A stretch of DNA of 64,000 nt from Chloroflexota bacterium (GCA_026710825.1 JAPOQH010000103.1:1-64000), one strand, 5' to 3'. Shown: positions 25,683 to 34,857, numbered from the stretch's first letter. The notes: a model not told the origin generated them from the sequence alone. Translations and numbers: made by a program.

Positions 25683-26951
25683 TCAGCGCCGCCGGCGCAA
25701 CAATTCAGACAACTCCGCCATGGCCGGATGACTCGCAGACGCAGCGGTTGGCATTCGTTCCATCTGGTCCAACAAAACGGACTCCGAAAATTGTTGCGGC
25801 CAATCCAGATTTACAACAATTTCGTCACCTCGCACAGATATGGCCTGCAGGTGCATCAGGCCCAACAAATCCCTCACCACAGCTCTCTCTGGAAACCTCA
25901 AACCACTGTAATACGATGGCGGGTGGTCGATGAGATCGAATAACCGAGCGGGCCCGCCGTCCATCAGAGCGTCCAGGATGTGCAACTGGCGTTCACCGAT
26001 AACCCGACGACGAGAACTGCGCAATTGCCCAAACAGTGAACGGGCGAACTGACGGAACAATATTTGTCTTTGATTGTATGTGATGACTTCCGCGACAGCT
26101 TTACAACGGTCAGCAACCGCCCCCAACGCGAACTGCATAAAAGGAGTCAGGTCATGTTCACGTTGTCGGCATTCCTGGAGGGATGCTCGGTACTCATCCT
26201 GGTGCTCGTAGTAGTAGTTGGACAAGCTGACCATGACCAGATCGTTGACCCCGGCTCGGCGGAGCATGAAGGCTTCGAGGGCACGTGCAGTGCGCCCATT
26301 GCCGTCTTCGAATGGGTGCATGGCACCGATTTGATAATGCGATGCCAGCGCCTGCAATATAGCATCGTGTCGTCGGAATTCTCCGGCTATAGCATGGCAA
26401 AAGTTGCGGAACGCTAGGCGACAATCCTCGCCCCCTTCAACACCACGACATCGCGGCGATCCGAAAGTAACATTGGATCCGGGCGGTCTCAGGGCACCAG
26501 GTTCGCAGTGATCGTCGTCACAGCCAGTTACGATTCTGCGATGGATTTCCAATATGAACTCATCCGTAACGGGGCGGTCAGCCGGTTGCCCCCGGAGCCA
26601 GCGGTACGTAGCATCCGCGGCCCGAAGCTGACGTTGTGAGCGCGTTAAGGGACCGACCTGAGCCAGGGGCGACCAAGTCGCATCCACAGTCAGGTCCGGC
26701 TCGTGTACACGAGCCAAGGCTTGTTCTTGTTCTTGCTCGGTGAACTCGGCGCCTTCTATTCGAGACGTACCCACGGCTTCCAAGCGCAGTTGCTCTTCAT
26801 GAACTTGCTCAATCCATTGGCGCAGATGCGGCATTTCACCCAAGATTCCCGCTGCCGTTTTGGCTTCTACCAGTGGAGTTATAATGGCCGCCATGTCGTA
26901 GCGCATCCACGGTGCCGGAAGGTTGTAGCGGCTGATATTTCTGACAGTCAT
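25683..26951 (-). CDS. Fic-domain protein (AMPylation/nucleotide transfer), autoinhibited type with winged helix
   Basis: 422 residues. The N-terminal inhibitory helix motif TSRIEG fits (S/T)xxxE(G/N), as in class II Fic proteins. The Fic core is [12 protein letters not shown], with the catalytic His and the nucleotide-binding Asn/Arg. A C-terminal winged-helix segment ([39 protein letters not shown]) follows. It may transfer AMP or another nucleotide to a target protein and may bind its own promoter. Upstream lie three direct repeats flanking a TATAAT -10. No Fic-linked antitoxin gene is adjacent. Confidence 0.88.
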   Translation of the reverse strand: MTVRNISRYNLPAPWMRYDMAAIITPLVEAKTAAGILGEMPHLRQWIEQVHEEQLRLEAVGTSRIEGAEFTEQEQEQALARVHEPDLTVDATWSPLAQVGPLTRSQRQLRAADATYRWLRGQPADRPVTDEFILEIHRRIVTGCDDDHCEPGALRPPGSNVTFGSPRCRGVEGGEDCRLAFRNFCHAIAGEFRRHDAILQALASHYQIGAMHPFEDGNGRTARALEAFMLRRAGVNDLVMVSLSNYYYEHQDEYRASLQECRQREHDLTPFMQFALGAVADRCKAVAEVITYNQRQILFRQFARSLFGQLRSSRRRVIGERQLHILDALMDGGPARLFDLIDHPPSYYSGLRFPERAVVRDLLGLMHLQAISVRGDEIVVNLDWPQQFSESVLLDQMERMPTAASASHPAMAELSELLRRRR

Positions 26952-27054
26952 TTCCAGCTCGTTTCAATTTCGTTTCCAGCTCATTTCAATTATTTACACT
27001 CAGATTATACCGAAATACCCGATCCGTTTCCGGTTCATTTCCAGCTCGTTTCGA
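26948..27054. repeat. Three direct repeats in the fic promoter/leader (candidate operators)
   Basis: Copy 1 TCATTTCCAGCTCGTTTCAA (26948-26967) overlaps the fic start codon. Copy 2 TCGTTTCCAGCTCATTTCAA (26970-26989) follows 22 nt later. Copy 3 TCATTTCCAGCTCGTTTCGA (27035-27054) lies beyond the -10. A weaker partial copy (TTTCCGGTTCATTTCC) abuts copy 3. The unit is nearly identical over 20 nt, so chance is unlikely. Confidence 0.8.
27004..27009 (-). promoter_or_regulatory. Candidate -10 box of the fic gene
   Basis: Consensus TATAAT on the minus strand at 27004-27009, ~50 nt upstream of the fic start. Repeats 1 and 2 lie downstream of it and repeat 3 lies just upstream of the -35 area. A repressor binding the repeats would block this promoter. 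The -35 (CGGAAA) is poor. Confidence 0.5.
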
Positions 27055-27190
27055 CTTCGTTTGCGTTAGATTGACAGCTTCGGCGTTTGTGTCAGAGCCG
27101 ATGGATGAATCCCGACTGCATCCCACACGTCGATATGCTAAATTATCTGCGGCTTGATCCTCACACTCATCAGTCCGGAGCCAACGCACC

Positions 27191-28504
27191 ATGCTGCCCT
27201 CTCACCTAACCCACGTGTTCCCTGACACCACGAACACCAACGCCGCCGGCCATCTCACCGTCGGCGGTTGCGACGCCACCGAGTTGGTCGAGCAATATGG
27301 CACGCCGCTGTACGTGCTGGACGAAGCTACCCTGCGCTCTCGCTGCCAGCAATTCGCCCGTTCTTTCGCCGAGCGTTACTCCAACTCCCAGGCTGTGTAC
27401 GCGTCAAAAGCCTACATCAACCCTGCCCTGGCCCGAATATTCGCCGAGGAGGGTCTGGGACTGGACGTGGTTTCAGGAGGCGAACTGGCCGTGGCGCAGG
27501 CCGGGGACGTCCCGCTGGAGCATGTCTATTTCCACGGCAACAACAAAACGCCGGCGGAACTCGAGGAAGCAGTGTCAGCGGGCATCGGCAGGGTGGTGGT
27601 GGACAGCTTCCACGAACTCGATCTGCTGGAGCGTATCTGCGCTGATGCCGGGAAAACTCAGGACATACTGGTCCGCGTCTCCCCGGGAATCGACCCGCAT
27701 ACCCACGCTTACACCACCACCGGCATTATCGATTCGAAATTCGGATTCTCCATCCAGACCGGCGACGCCGAACGCGCCGTATTGCAGGCAATCTCGGCCC
27801 CGCACCTCAATCTAAAGGGCCTGCACTTCCACCTGGGATCGCCGATTTTCGAGCTGGAACCATACCAGGCCGCTACGGACCTCGTGCTGCGGTTCGCATC
27901 GGGACTTCGCGAGCAGGGATTGGAGCTTCAGGAGTTCAGCCCCGGTGGTGGGTTCGCCATCGCGTACACCCGGGATGACGCTCCCCCATCCGCGGCAGAC
28001 TACGCGGAGGCAATCGTCGGGACTCTCAAAGCTACCTGCTCCGAGCTGGGCATGGAACAACCAAACCTGGTGATCGAGCCGGGGCGCTCCATCATCGGAC
28101 CCGCCGGCGTCGCGCTCTACCGCATCGGAGCCATCAAGGATATCCCCGGTATTCGCACCTACGTGAGCGTGGACGGAGGCATGGGCGACAACATCCGACC
28201 CGCCCTGTACCAGGCGTCCTACGAGGTGTTGTCAGCGAACCGGCCCACGGCCGAACCCGATACCACCGTAACGATCGCCGGCAAATACTGCGAGTCTGGG
28301 GACGTCCTGGCGTCCGACATCCTGCTGCCCGCTCCGTCGGCAGGCGATGTGATCGCCATCCCCGCCGCCGGGGCCTACTGCCCGTCCATGGCCAGCAACT
28401 ACAATCTCAATCCTCGTCCTCCCATAGTCCTGGTGAAAGACGGGGAAAGCCGGCTAATCCGACGCCGCGAATCGTACGCAGACATGATGCTCTGCGACCT
28501 GTAA
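27191..28504 (+). CDS. lysA: Diaminopimelate decarboxylase
   Basis: 437 residues. PLP-lysine K73 in YASKAY, plus HFHLGSPI, SPGGGFAIAY, EPGRSIIGPAG, DGGMGDNIRPALY and C-terminal CESGDVLASD (substrate Cys/Glu). Removes CO2 from meso-diaminopimelate to give lysine. It is a single upstream gene followed 24 nt later by holB. asd, dapA and dapB lie 6-10 kb downstream on the other strand, so the pathway is not one operon. Confidence 0.95.
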   Translation: MLPSHLTHVFPDTTNTNAAGHLTVGGCDATELVEQYGTPLYVLDEATLRSRCQQFARSFAERYSNSQAVYASKAYINPALARIFAEEGLGLDVVSGGELAVAQAGDVPLEHVYFHGNNKTPAELEEAVSAGIGRVVVDSFHELDLLERICADAGKTQDILVRVSPGIDPHTHAYTTTGIIDSKFGFSIQTGDAERAVLQAISAPHLNLKGLHFHLGSPIFELEPYQAATDLVLRFASGLREQGLELQEFSPGGGFAIAYTRDDAPPSAADYAEAIVGTLKATCSELGMEQPNLVIEPGRSIIGPAGVALYRIGAIKDIPGIRTYVSVDGGMGDNIRPALYQASYEVLSANRPTAEPDTTVTIAGKYCESGDVLASDILLPAPSAGDVIAIPAAGAYCPSMASNYNLNPRPPIVLVKDGESRLIRRRESYADMMLCDL

Positions 28505-28528
28505 CGCCGCCCCGGCATCCTCGACAAC

Positions 28529-29545
28529 ATGTGGCGCACCTTCGGTCAGGACCGGTTGCTCGGGCAAATTTCGGGCAGCCTGCGGGCGGGACGCATCGGG
28601 CATGCCTACCTGCTGGTGGGTCCGCCGCACGTTGGTAAGATGACCCTGGCCCTGGATATGGCCGCTGCGGTCAACTGCCGTCAGCCCGCGGACACGCACG
28701 ATGGCCCTTGCGGGGATTGCGAAGCGTGCACCCGGATCCATCGCGGTGTGCATGCCGATTTGAACGTCCTGTCCATCGGCGGCGACCCTCAGACCCCCAC
28801 GCGCATCAGCATCAGGCAGGTGCGTGAAGCCGAGAATTTTCTGTCCATCACGCCGGTTGAGGGTGGTTGGAAGGTAATCATTCTCGACGGGGCGGAAACA
28901 CTGTCCGCTGGGCAGAGCGAATCGGCCAACGCGTTGCTGAAAACACTGGAGGAACCTCCTGAAAAGGCCCTGCTGCTGCTGTTGAGCAGCGCCGAAGAGG
29001 CGATCCTGCCCACCATCCGGTCGCGTTGCCGACTGCTTTCGCTGCGTCCCATGGCGGGCGATACGCTGGCGGACTACCTGGCGTCACGACATGGATCCGA
29101 ACCCGAACGAGCGCGTTGGCTGGCCCGGTTGGCTCGTGGATGCCCGGGCTGGGCAATCAACGCCCTGGAGGATCCATCGGTTCTGGAAAGCCGGTCGACC
29201 CAGTTGGACGGTATTGCCGAATCGGAAGGGACTGCCCTGGACCAGCGGTTTTCCTACGCCAACGCGCTGGCGGGCGGGTTCTCGGGCGATCGCGAGTCGG
29301 TGCGACAAACTCTATATCTGTGGCAGGGATGGTGGCGCGACCTGCTGCTGGTCAAAGAGGGTGTCGCCGATCACGTCCAGAACGGCGACCGGCGCTCTGA
29401 GTTGGAATCCATTGCCCCCAACACATCATCGGCCGCGATAGTCACTTTCCTCCGGCGCCTCCAGGAAACCCTGGTCGCGTTGGACGCCAACGCCAACCCC
29501 CGGCTTGCGTTGGAATCCTTGATGCTCGACGTGCCCGGCAAGTAG
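28529..29545 (+). CDS. holB: DNA polymerase III delta' subunit
   Basis: 338 residues, clamp-loader ATPase-fold subunit. Walker A-like GPPHVGKMT (31-39), zinc module with C50, C61, C64 and C67, EAETLSAGQSESANALLKTLEEPPE with the SRC-type arginine-finger neighbourhood (TIRSRC). The P-loop keeps the Lys, although delta' often does not hydrolyse ATP. The gene is closely linked to lysA on the same strand and converges with the Smr gene, 13 nt apart. Confidence 0.93.
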   Translation: MWRTFGQDRLLGQISGSLRAGRIGHAYLLVGPPHVGKMTLALDMAAAVNCRQPADTHDGPCGDCEACTRIHRGVHADLNVLSIGGDPQTPTRISIRQVREAENFLSITPVEGGWKVIILDGAETLSAGQSESANALLKTLEEPPEKALLLLLSSAEEAILPTIRSRCRLLSLRPMAGDTLADYLASRHGSEPERARWLARLARGCPGWAINALEDPSVLESRSTQLDGIAESEGTALDQRFSYANALAGGFSGDRESVRQTLYLWQGWWRDLLLVKEGVADHVQNGDRRSELESIAPNTSSAAIVTFLRRLQETLVALDANANPRLALESLMLDVPGK

Positions 29546-29558
29546 ATACACGATCTTA

Positions 29559-30017
29559 TTAGACGGCGAGGTATTCCTTGAGTCGGCCCTTGCTGAGCTG
29601 ACTCAGTCTGCCTTGTTTCTCCAGGGTGCGTATGGCCTGCTGGACCTGCGGGTCCCCGAATCGGCGAAAGCGCCCGGCAATTTTGCTGACCGTGCGCGGG
29701 TTCTCGCAGTATTCCCAGATGTGTTCGGCCAACAGTCCGCCGGTGTCCGGCAACTTCCTCAATGGCAACACCAACGTGTGCCCAGGGTTGCCGTCGACGT
29801 CCTCGCCGGGCTTGAACTCCAGGCACTGAGGATACTTGGCGAGGAACCCCCGTAACCGTTGGCGGAGCACGCCGCCGGATCCCGTCGAGCCGTAGCCATG
29901 GACAACGTCCAAAGATGACGCTGATGCGTCGGGCGTCCTGGCTACCCGGTTGTAAGAATCGAGAAATTCAGCAAGCGCCTCGGTCCACGTTTTGCCGTGC
30001 AAATCTATCGTGGACAT
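29559..30017 (-). CDS. Smr-domain protein with C-terminal winged helix
   Basis: 152 residues. N-terminal Smr domain has the IDLHG motif (residues 4-8) and VVHGYGSTGSGGVLR, both typical of MutS2-like Smr endonuclease modules that nick or cleave nucleic acid. After residue ~95 a winged-helix region follows (EHIWEYCENPRTVSKIAGRFRRFGDPQVQQAIRTLEKQGRL). This combination is unusual and could give sequence- or structure-specific binding. The HNH gene stop is 6 nt upstream, so the two form a nuclease pair. Confidence 0.72.
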   Translation of the reverse strand: MSTIDLHGKTWTEALAEFLDSYNRVARTPDASASSLDVVHGYGSTGSGGVLRQRLRGFLAKYPQCLEFKPGEDVDGNPGHTLVLPLRKLPDTGGLLAEHIWEYCENPRTVSKIAGRFRRFGDPQVQQAIRTLEKQGRLSQLSKGRLKEYLAV

Positions 30018-30023
30018 CGCCGG

Positions 30024-30761
30024 TTAGTCGGCCAGCGCCAGCGCGGCGGGTTCCTCATCACGCCGTCGACCGTTGGCTTGCCACGGAATATACTGCTGCC
30101 ACTCCTTGAGGATGGTGCGGTTCTCCAGGATGCGGTAGGGGTTCGGCTGCGGAGCGGTGGGCTCCTTCCGCAGTTTCATATTGGCTTCCTCAGGAGTCCG
30201 TCCCGCCTTGTCCAGGTTGCAGCGCCCACAGGCGGCAACGACGTTATCCCAGGTATGCGGGCCGTGCTGACGCCTGGGCACCACGTGGTCCAGAGTCAAA
30301 TGCTGGGAACGCATGCCACAGTATTGGCACGTATAGTGGTCGCGCAGGAACACCTCTTTCTTGGACAGCCGACGGGGGGCGAACGGCCTCTTGACCAGGT
30401 AAACCAGGCGGATGATGGATGGAGCGTCTAGGTAAGTGCTGTAGGTGCGGACCCTTGCTTCGTCGGAACGTTGTTCCAACAGTTCGGCCTTGCCCTTGGC
30501 CACCAACACGATGGCTCGCCGCACGGTGCACACGTTCACGGGCACGTAGTTGAGGTTGAGCACCAATACCGGAGCGGTCAGTCGACCCGGGATCGATACC
30601 CCGCTCTGTCGCCGTTTACCCTCCTCGTGGACAGGTTCAGACGACTTGGCGCCGTTTTTGCGTGACGAGTTTGACTGACGGCCACCCCCTTTGGCCGGTC
30701 GCCCCGTCGCCTTGCCCTTGGCGGCGCTCTTTCCCCGACTGGTTCGTCCGCGGCTTGCCAT
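30024..30761 (-). CDS. HNH endonuclease
   Basis: 245 residues. The first ~60 are Lys/Arg/Ser/Gly-rich and probably disordered. The HNH core (about residues 145-190) is YTCQYCG...LDHVVPRRQHGPHTWDNVVAACGRCNLDKAGR: two CxxC pairs, the metal/catalytic DHVVPR His and the W-N pair. Similar HNH proteins are common as stand-alone nucleases. Overlapping operon with the Smr-winged helix gene. Its biological target (phage, damaged or own DNA) is unknown. Confidence 0.88.
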   Translation of the reverse strand: MASRGRTSRGKSAAKGKATGRPAKGGGRQSNSSRKNGAKSSEPVHEEGKRRQSGVSIPGRLTAPVLVLNLNYVPVNVCTVRRAIVLVAKGKAELLEQRSDEARVRTYSTYLDAPSIIRLVYLVKRPFAPRRLSKKEVFLRDHYTCQYCGMRSQHLTLDHVVPRRQHGPHTWDNVVAACGRCNLDKAGRTPEEANMKLRKEPTAPQPNPYRILENRTILKEWQQYIPWQANGRRRDEEPAALALAD

Positions 30762-30901
30762 CTGCCAACCTCAACGCAGGTTACGCGTTTGCTGCCGTGT
30801 CTCGCTGGGTATGTTATGAAAACAAGTAAATCATGAATCATTATACTGTCAAACCGCAACTTTGGGCAGATGCAACGATTCGTTCGGCATGGTCGCCAAT
30901 C

Positions 30902-31249
30902 TTACAGCCAAATGGCCCAAACCAGCCCTCCGATCAGCAAACCCAAAAGCAAACCTCCGGCGTGGTTGATGCGCACGGTTTTGGACCCATCGCCCAATTT
31001 GGTCTCCAGGTGCCTGCCGAAGTAACCGATACTGATCACGCATATCACCCCGATGAACACCAACGGCCCGTACACGAGGGCCGGCGATTCGGCGTCGCGG
31101 AAAGCCCAGGCCAGAATCACCAGGAGACCGATCGCCCCGAGCGAAAGCGACATGCGCAGCAGCCCAATCCGAAATCCCCAACCCATCAAAAAACACCATC
31201 CCGCCAATCCCAACATGCGCCAGGGTGATTCAACTATCCAGTCAAACAT
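30902..31249 (-). CDS. Small four-TM membrane protein
   Basis: About 115 residues from ATG 31249 (an in-frame start at 31303 would add 18 residues without a good site). Hydrophobic segments MLGLAGWCFLMGWGFRIGLL, LGAIGLLVILAWAF, LVYGPLVFIGVICVISIGYF and AGGLLLGLLIGGLVWAIWL suggest four membrane spans. No family recognised. It is divergent from cmk and separated from the HNH gene by 140 nt, which holds no recognisable feature. Confidence 0.55.
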   Translation of the reverse strand: MFDWIVESPWRMLGLAGWCFLMGWGFRIGLLRMSLSLGAIGLLVILAWAFRDAESPALVYGPLVFIGVICVISIGYFGRHLETKLGDGSKTVRINHAGGLLLGLLIGGLVWAIWL

Positions 31250-31374
31250 GCGGCGATTGTCTGTGATACACGGGGTTATCGCAAGCCGACTCAGCGAGCG
31301 CACTGCTCACATCTCCATGCGGCGCAACCCGGTGCGGAACGCATACGCAGAGGGGGCGAACCAGGGCGCGATGC

Positions 31375-31380
31375 TATAAT
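31375..31380 (+). promoter_or_regulatory. Consensus -10 box 7 nt before the cmk start (predicted leaderless mRNA)
   Basis: Perfect TATAAT at 31375-31380. The cmk ATG begins at 31388, i.e. 7 nt after the box, where transcription would start. Upstream, around 31350, GAACCAGGGCG is a poor -35. No Shine-Dalgarno sequence is present, which agrees with leaderless translation. Confidence 0.6.
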
Positions 31381-31387
31381 CGGCGCC

Positions 31388-32119
31388 ATGGAAACCGCGA
31401 CCGAAAATGGCGGAACAACTGGCCCGGTGGTGGCTATTGACGGGCCTGTCGCTTCGGGCAAGACATCGGTGGGCCGGGCCGTGGCCGAACGAATGGGGTT
31501 CCGTTTTCTTGACACTGGGATCATGTACCGTGCAGTGACTTGGCTGGCGATCAAACTGAGCGTCAACATCGACGACTCCGATGCCGTTGGGCAGTTGGCC
31601 GAATCTTGTGAAATGTCGTTGGTTGGCGACGACCCCGCAGACCTCATTGTCGTGGACGGACATCCGTTGACGGCAGAGGATTTGGCATCAACCCAGGTTG
31701 ATCGGAACGTTTCTGCGGTGGCGGCGAGTTCTCCGGTGCGTCGCGCCCTCGTTGAGCAGCAGAGGGCAATAGCGTCAGCCGGTGGCATCGTTATGGTTGG
31801 GCGGGACATCGGGTCGGTGGTGCTCACGGACGCAGACGTGAAGCTGTATGTGGACGCTTCACCTGAGGAGAGGGCTCGCCGCCGATTTCGGCAGCAGAAG
31901 GAAAACGGGACAGACGCCGACTACGAGCAGGCCCTGGCGGACACCATCATGCGGGACCTGCTGGACAGCCAGCGAGCGGACTCTCCGTTGACGGTTCCGG
32001 ACGACGCCGTGGTCATCGACACGGAGCACATGGACTTTGAGCAATCGGTAGCGACCGTGATGTCCGAGATATCCACGGCGACCAGCGACATCACGAGTCC
32101 CGAAGTTACCCGGAGGTAA
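31388..32119 (+). CDS. cmk: Cytidylate kinase
   Basis: 243 residues. P-loop DGPVASGKTS (residues 19-26 for the core), FLDTGIMYRAVTWLA (CMP-binding), GRDIGSVVLTDADVKLYVDASPEERARRR and QQKENGTDADYEQALADTIMRDLLDSQRADSPL. Phosphorylates CMP/dCMP. A 20-residue C-terminal tail (STATSDITSPEVTRR) is extra. It begins with no ribosome-binding site and directly follows a TATAAT box, suggesting leaderless translation. plsC follows after 3 nt. Confidence 0.95.
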   Translation: METATENGGTTGPVVAIDGPVASGKTSVGRAVAERMGFRFLDTGIMYRAVTWLAIKLSVNIDDSDAVGQLAESCEMSLVGDDPADLIVVDGHPLTAEDLASTQVDRNVSAVAASSPVRRALVEQQRAIASAGGIVMVGRDIGSVVLTDADVKLYVDASPEERARRRFRQQKENGTDADYEQALADTIMRDLLDSQRADSPLTVPDDAVVIDTEHMDFEQSVATVMSEISTATSDITSPEVTRR

Positions 32120-32122
32120 ATC

Positions 32123-32830
32123 GTGGCCTGGCTGTATCAACCCAGTCGTCGTTTCGGGCAGATCGTCTGGTCGGTTACGGGCCGTCTGAAGATTACTGGT
32201 AAGGAAGCCATGCCGCCGTTTGGCCCGCTCCTGGTGGCGAGCAACCACCTGTCCCTGAACGACGCCGGCACCCTGGTGGTAGCATTGCCCCGGCCGATCG
32301 TATTCTTGGCCAAGAAAGAACTGTGGGAGTCGTCGATTGGCCGGTTTTACTGCAACGCGGTGGGTGCGGTGCCATTGGACCGCGAACGCGGCGGAGGCGA
32401 AGCATTGCGATACGCGTTGGACGCCCTGCAAAAAGATCAAGCCATCCTGATGTTTCCGGAGGGTGGAATCAGTCAAACCGGCCAGTTGCGCCAGGCGCGA
32501 ACGGGATTGGCCTGGCTCGCGTTGAAAACCCAAGCGCCCATCCTGCCCGTGGGGATTTCCGGCTCCGAGAAGTTCCCGTCCTGGCGGATGCCCGTACCCC
32601 TGTCGAGCTGGGAGGTGAATATCGGCACGCCATTCACACCACCCATGGTGGAAGGTCCGATCACCAAGCCCCTCCTGAACTCCGTAACCAACATGGTGAT
32701 GGAACGGATCGCCGCGTTGTTGCCCGAATCGTACCGTGGAGTTTACGCTGACGCGCTGCGGCCCCGACAGGCGCAGGGCCGACTGCTCGTGGACTCCCTG
32801 GGCTCCGATCGAGATCGGGAGAGTAGTTAG
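32123..32830 (+). CDS. plsC: 1-acyl-sn-glycerol-3-phosphate acyltransferase
   Basis: 235 residues from GTG 32123. HX4D motif is NHLSLNDAG (H42, D47); the second block is GAVPLDRERGG and the third is FPEGGIS; the fourth is PILPVGISGSE. Acylates lysophosphatidic acid in phospholipid synthesis, peripheral to the inner membrane. It is 3 nt downstream of cmk, so the pair is one operon (cmk-plsC adjacency is recurrent in bacteria). The last 4 nt overlap the convergent NYN gene. Confidence 0.9.
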   Translation: MAWLYQPSRRFGQIVWSVTGRLKITGKEAMPPFGPLLVASNHLSLNDAGTLVVALPRPIVFLAKKELWESSIGRFYCNAVGAVPLDRERGGGEALRYALDALQKDQAILMFPEGGISQTGQLRQARTGLAWLALKTQAPILPVGISGSEKFPSWRMPVPLSSWEVNIGTPFTPPMVEGPITKPLLNSVTNMVMERIAALLPESYRGVYADALRPRQAQGRLLVDSLGSDRDRESS

Positions 32831-33723
32831 CGCAGGACGGACTCCGGCTCGTGCCGGTACTGCAGGGGTTCCTCGTCCAGCATGCGTTCCAGTTCCGACG
32901 TCCGCACGTTGATGGTGTCCATGATGGCTGGAGGGATTCCAGCGTGTTCGTTCACGTAGTTGCTGAGCAATTCAAGCTCATCGAATCCCTGGAAACAGTC
33001 CACCACTCCGCGCAATGCGGAGGAGAAGAACTGGGTATCGTGGCCGACGCCCCGGCCGACCGAGAAGTGGTAAACGTATTTCAGGTTGTCTTTGAGATAG
33101 CGGACCACCGGGAAGAAATCGCTGTCGCCTGACACCAGCACCGCCGCGTCAAAGCTGTTCATCTTGGCGATCATATCGACGGCTATACCGATATCGACAC
33201 CCTTTTCCCCAACTTGTGTCCCCTGGAAGGTGATGTTGCCGTCGTAGTCGTAGTCGAGGCGGTAGGGCCGGAATGGTTGCACCACGTACTGCCCCACGTA
33301 CTTGAACTCCAGGAAGTTGGTGTTCTGCTGGATTTCCTCGAATACCGACTTGCGCAGTTGGTGGAACCGGCGAAATTCGTGCTCGTACCAGTCCTGGGCC
33401 TTGGCGATCACCAACTCCGGTGTCAGTTCCGGAATCCGACCTCCGTGCTCGTCCACAATGCGTTGCGCCCGCCACAGGTTTGGCGACCACGGCGTGATGC
33501 TCTCGGCGTAATACCAGTAAACGCGGACCAGCTGGTGATCCCAACCGGTTACATCGTCGAATTTTGCCAAGGCGTCCTGGAAGAATTCCTGCCAGCGGAA
33601 GTGCTTTTCATCCAGTCGGTACTCCGGATTATTAGGATGCGGAGGGTCGGACCGGAAGTGAAAATCCCGCAAATTGTGCCGGAAGTTTTGTCCGTCCACA
33701 AATATCACGGTTTTGAGCGACAT
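32827..33723 (-). CDS. NYN-domain (PIN-like, LabA/DUF88 type) protein
   Basis: 298 residues from ATG 33723, preceded by AGGAG 7 nt upstream; an upstream extension to 33807 exists but lacks a site. Catalytic-type residues: VIFVDGQNFRHNL (D10, N13), then KGVDIGIAVDMIAKM and LVSGDSDFFPVVRYL, the acidic quartet typical of NYN RNases. A C-terminal helix-rich tail follows. Probably an RNase acting on RNA turnover; no partner is next to it. Confidence 0.83.
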   Translation of the reverse strand: MSLKTVIFVDGQNFRHNLRDFHFRSDPPHPNNPEYRLDEKHFRWQEFFQDALAKFDDVTGWDHQLVRVYWYYAESITPWSPNLWRAQRIVDEHGGRIPELTPELVIAKAQDWYEHEFRRFHQLRKSVFEEIQQNTNFLEFKYVGQYVVQPFRPYRLDYDYDGNITFQGTQVGEKGVDIGIAVDMIAKMNSFDAAVLVSGDSDFFPVVRYLKDNLKYVYHFSVGRGVGHDTQFFSSALRGVVDCFQGFDELELLSNYVNEHAGIPPAIMDTINVRTSELERMLDEEPLQYRHEPESVLR

Positions 33724-33862
33724 GTGGTTGCTCCTGGTTTTATCGAGATTAATAATGATGCGGTGAAATGAGTTGGGACCGGCCGATGTGGAGCCATTTG
33801 GCAACACTTCCCCGGTCAGAAGAGTTAATGATAGGTGTATAACTAGCGGCGCCGATGAACCC

Positions 33863-34765
33863 TCAGTCCACCGGCGCGCTTATGTCTATATCGTAACGTT
33901 GGAGCAATTCATCCAACTGCGCTGCGGTGCGCTCGTCCGGAGGCACCAATGGCAATCGAGGATCCCCCACATCGAAACCGGATTTGTTGAGACCGTACTT
34001 CACGGGGATGGGATTTGAAACGATGAACAGGCCCTTGAACATGTCCAGTAGACGCAGGTGTTCCGCGCCGGCTGCTTCCACGTCGCCTTCCAGGGTCAGC
34101 CCGATCATGTGCTTGATCTGGTCTCCAACCAGGTGAGCGGCGACGCTGACCACGCCATAACCACCCATGGACATGATGCTGAAGGTCTCGTCGTCATTCC
34201 CCGACCAGACCCTGAAGTCGTCAGGAGTGTCCCTGATGACTTTTGCGATCTGCACCGGATCGCTGCTGGCTTCTTTTATGCCAATTATGTTTTCGATCTC
34301 AGCCAGGCGAACGGTGGTGTCGTTCGTCATGTTGAGGCTCGTCCGGCTGGGCACGTTGTACAGCATTCCGGGCAGGTTCGTGCATTCCGCCAACGCTCGG
34401 AAGTGCTGGTAAAGGCCTTCCTGCGGTGGCTTGTTGTATGCCGGCACGGTCAGGAGCAGAGCGTCGGCGCCGACTTGCTCGGCTTCGCGGCTCAGTTCGA
34501 TAGACGCCGTGGTGTTGTTGTCGCTGGTGCCGGCAATCACCGCGCCACGCGACCCAATCGCATCCTTGACCTCTCCGTAGAGGCGAGCTTTTTCCTCCAT
34601 GGACAGCGCCGGCCCCTCACCGGTCGTCCCAGTGACGACCAGCCCGTCAGTACCTGAGTCCAGCAACGCTACGGCGAGACGCTTAGCCTGTTCATAATCA
34701 ACCTGCCCCTCGGAATCAAACGGGGTAACCATAGCAGTGATCAATCGGCCAATCTCAGTAGCCAT
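33863..34765 (-). CDS. dapA: 4-hydroxy-tetrahydrodipicolinate synthase
   Basis: 300 residues. Schiff-base K164 in GIKEASS, Y136 and R141 in YNVPSRTSL, and the TGTTGEGP substrate loop (46-53). Condenses pyruvate with aspartate semialdehyde in lysine/DAP synthesis. RBS GAGGAGG about 10 nt before ATG. A TATAAT -10 is at 34852-34857. asd lies upstream on the same strand (stop at 34916), so a shared transcript is possible, but this internal promoter suggests separate expression. Confidence 0.96.
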   Translation of the reverse strand: MATEIGRLITAMVTPFDSEGQVDYEQAKRLAVALLDSGTDGLVVTGTTGEGPALSMEEKARLYGEVKDAIGSRGAVIAGTSDNNTTASIELSREAEQVGADALLLTVPAYNKPPQEGLYQHFRALAECTNLPGMLYNVPSRTSLNMTNDTTVRLAEIENIIGIKEASSDPVQIAKVIRDTPDDFRVWSGNDDETFSIMSMGGYGVVSVAAHLVGDQIKHMIGLTLEGDVEAAGAEHLRLLDMFKGLFIVSNPIPVKYGLNKSGFDVGDPRLPLVPPDERTAAQLDELLQRYDIDISAPVD

Positions 34766-34851
34766 AATGCGTCCCTCCTCGCCATTAACTACGTCGCATT
34801 TTGCGAACCGTTTAATTCAGCGCCAACTGTTTTACGGAGCGTATTCTGCGC

Positions 34852-34857
34852 ATTATA
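34852..34857 (-). promoter_or_regulatory. Candidate -10 box of dapA
   Basis: Consensus TATAAT on the minus strand in the 150-nt gap between asd and dapA, ~87 nt before the dapA ATG. No consensus -35 is evident. The remaining gap shows no terminator with a U-run on this strand. Confidence 0.5.

Noticed and set aside
27071-27100. TTGACA at 27071 as a lysA promoter -35
   Set aside because: No -10 hexamer at 16-18 nt spacing (AGAGCC instead).
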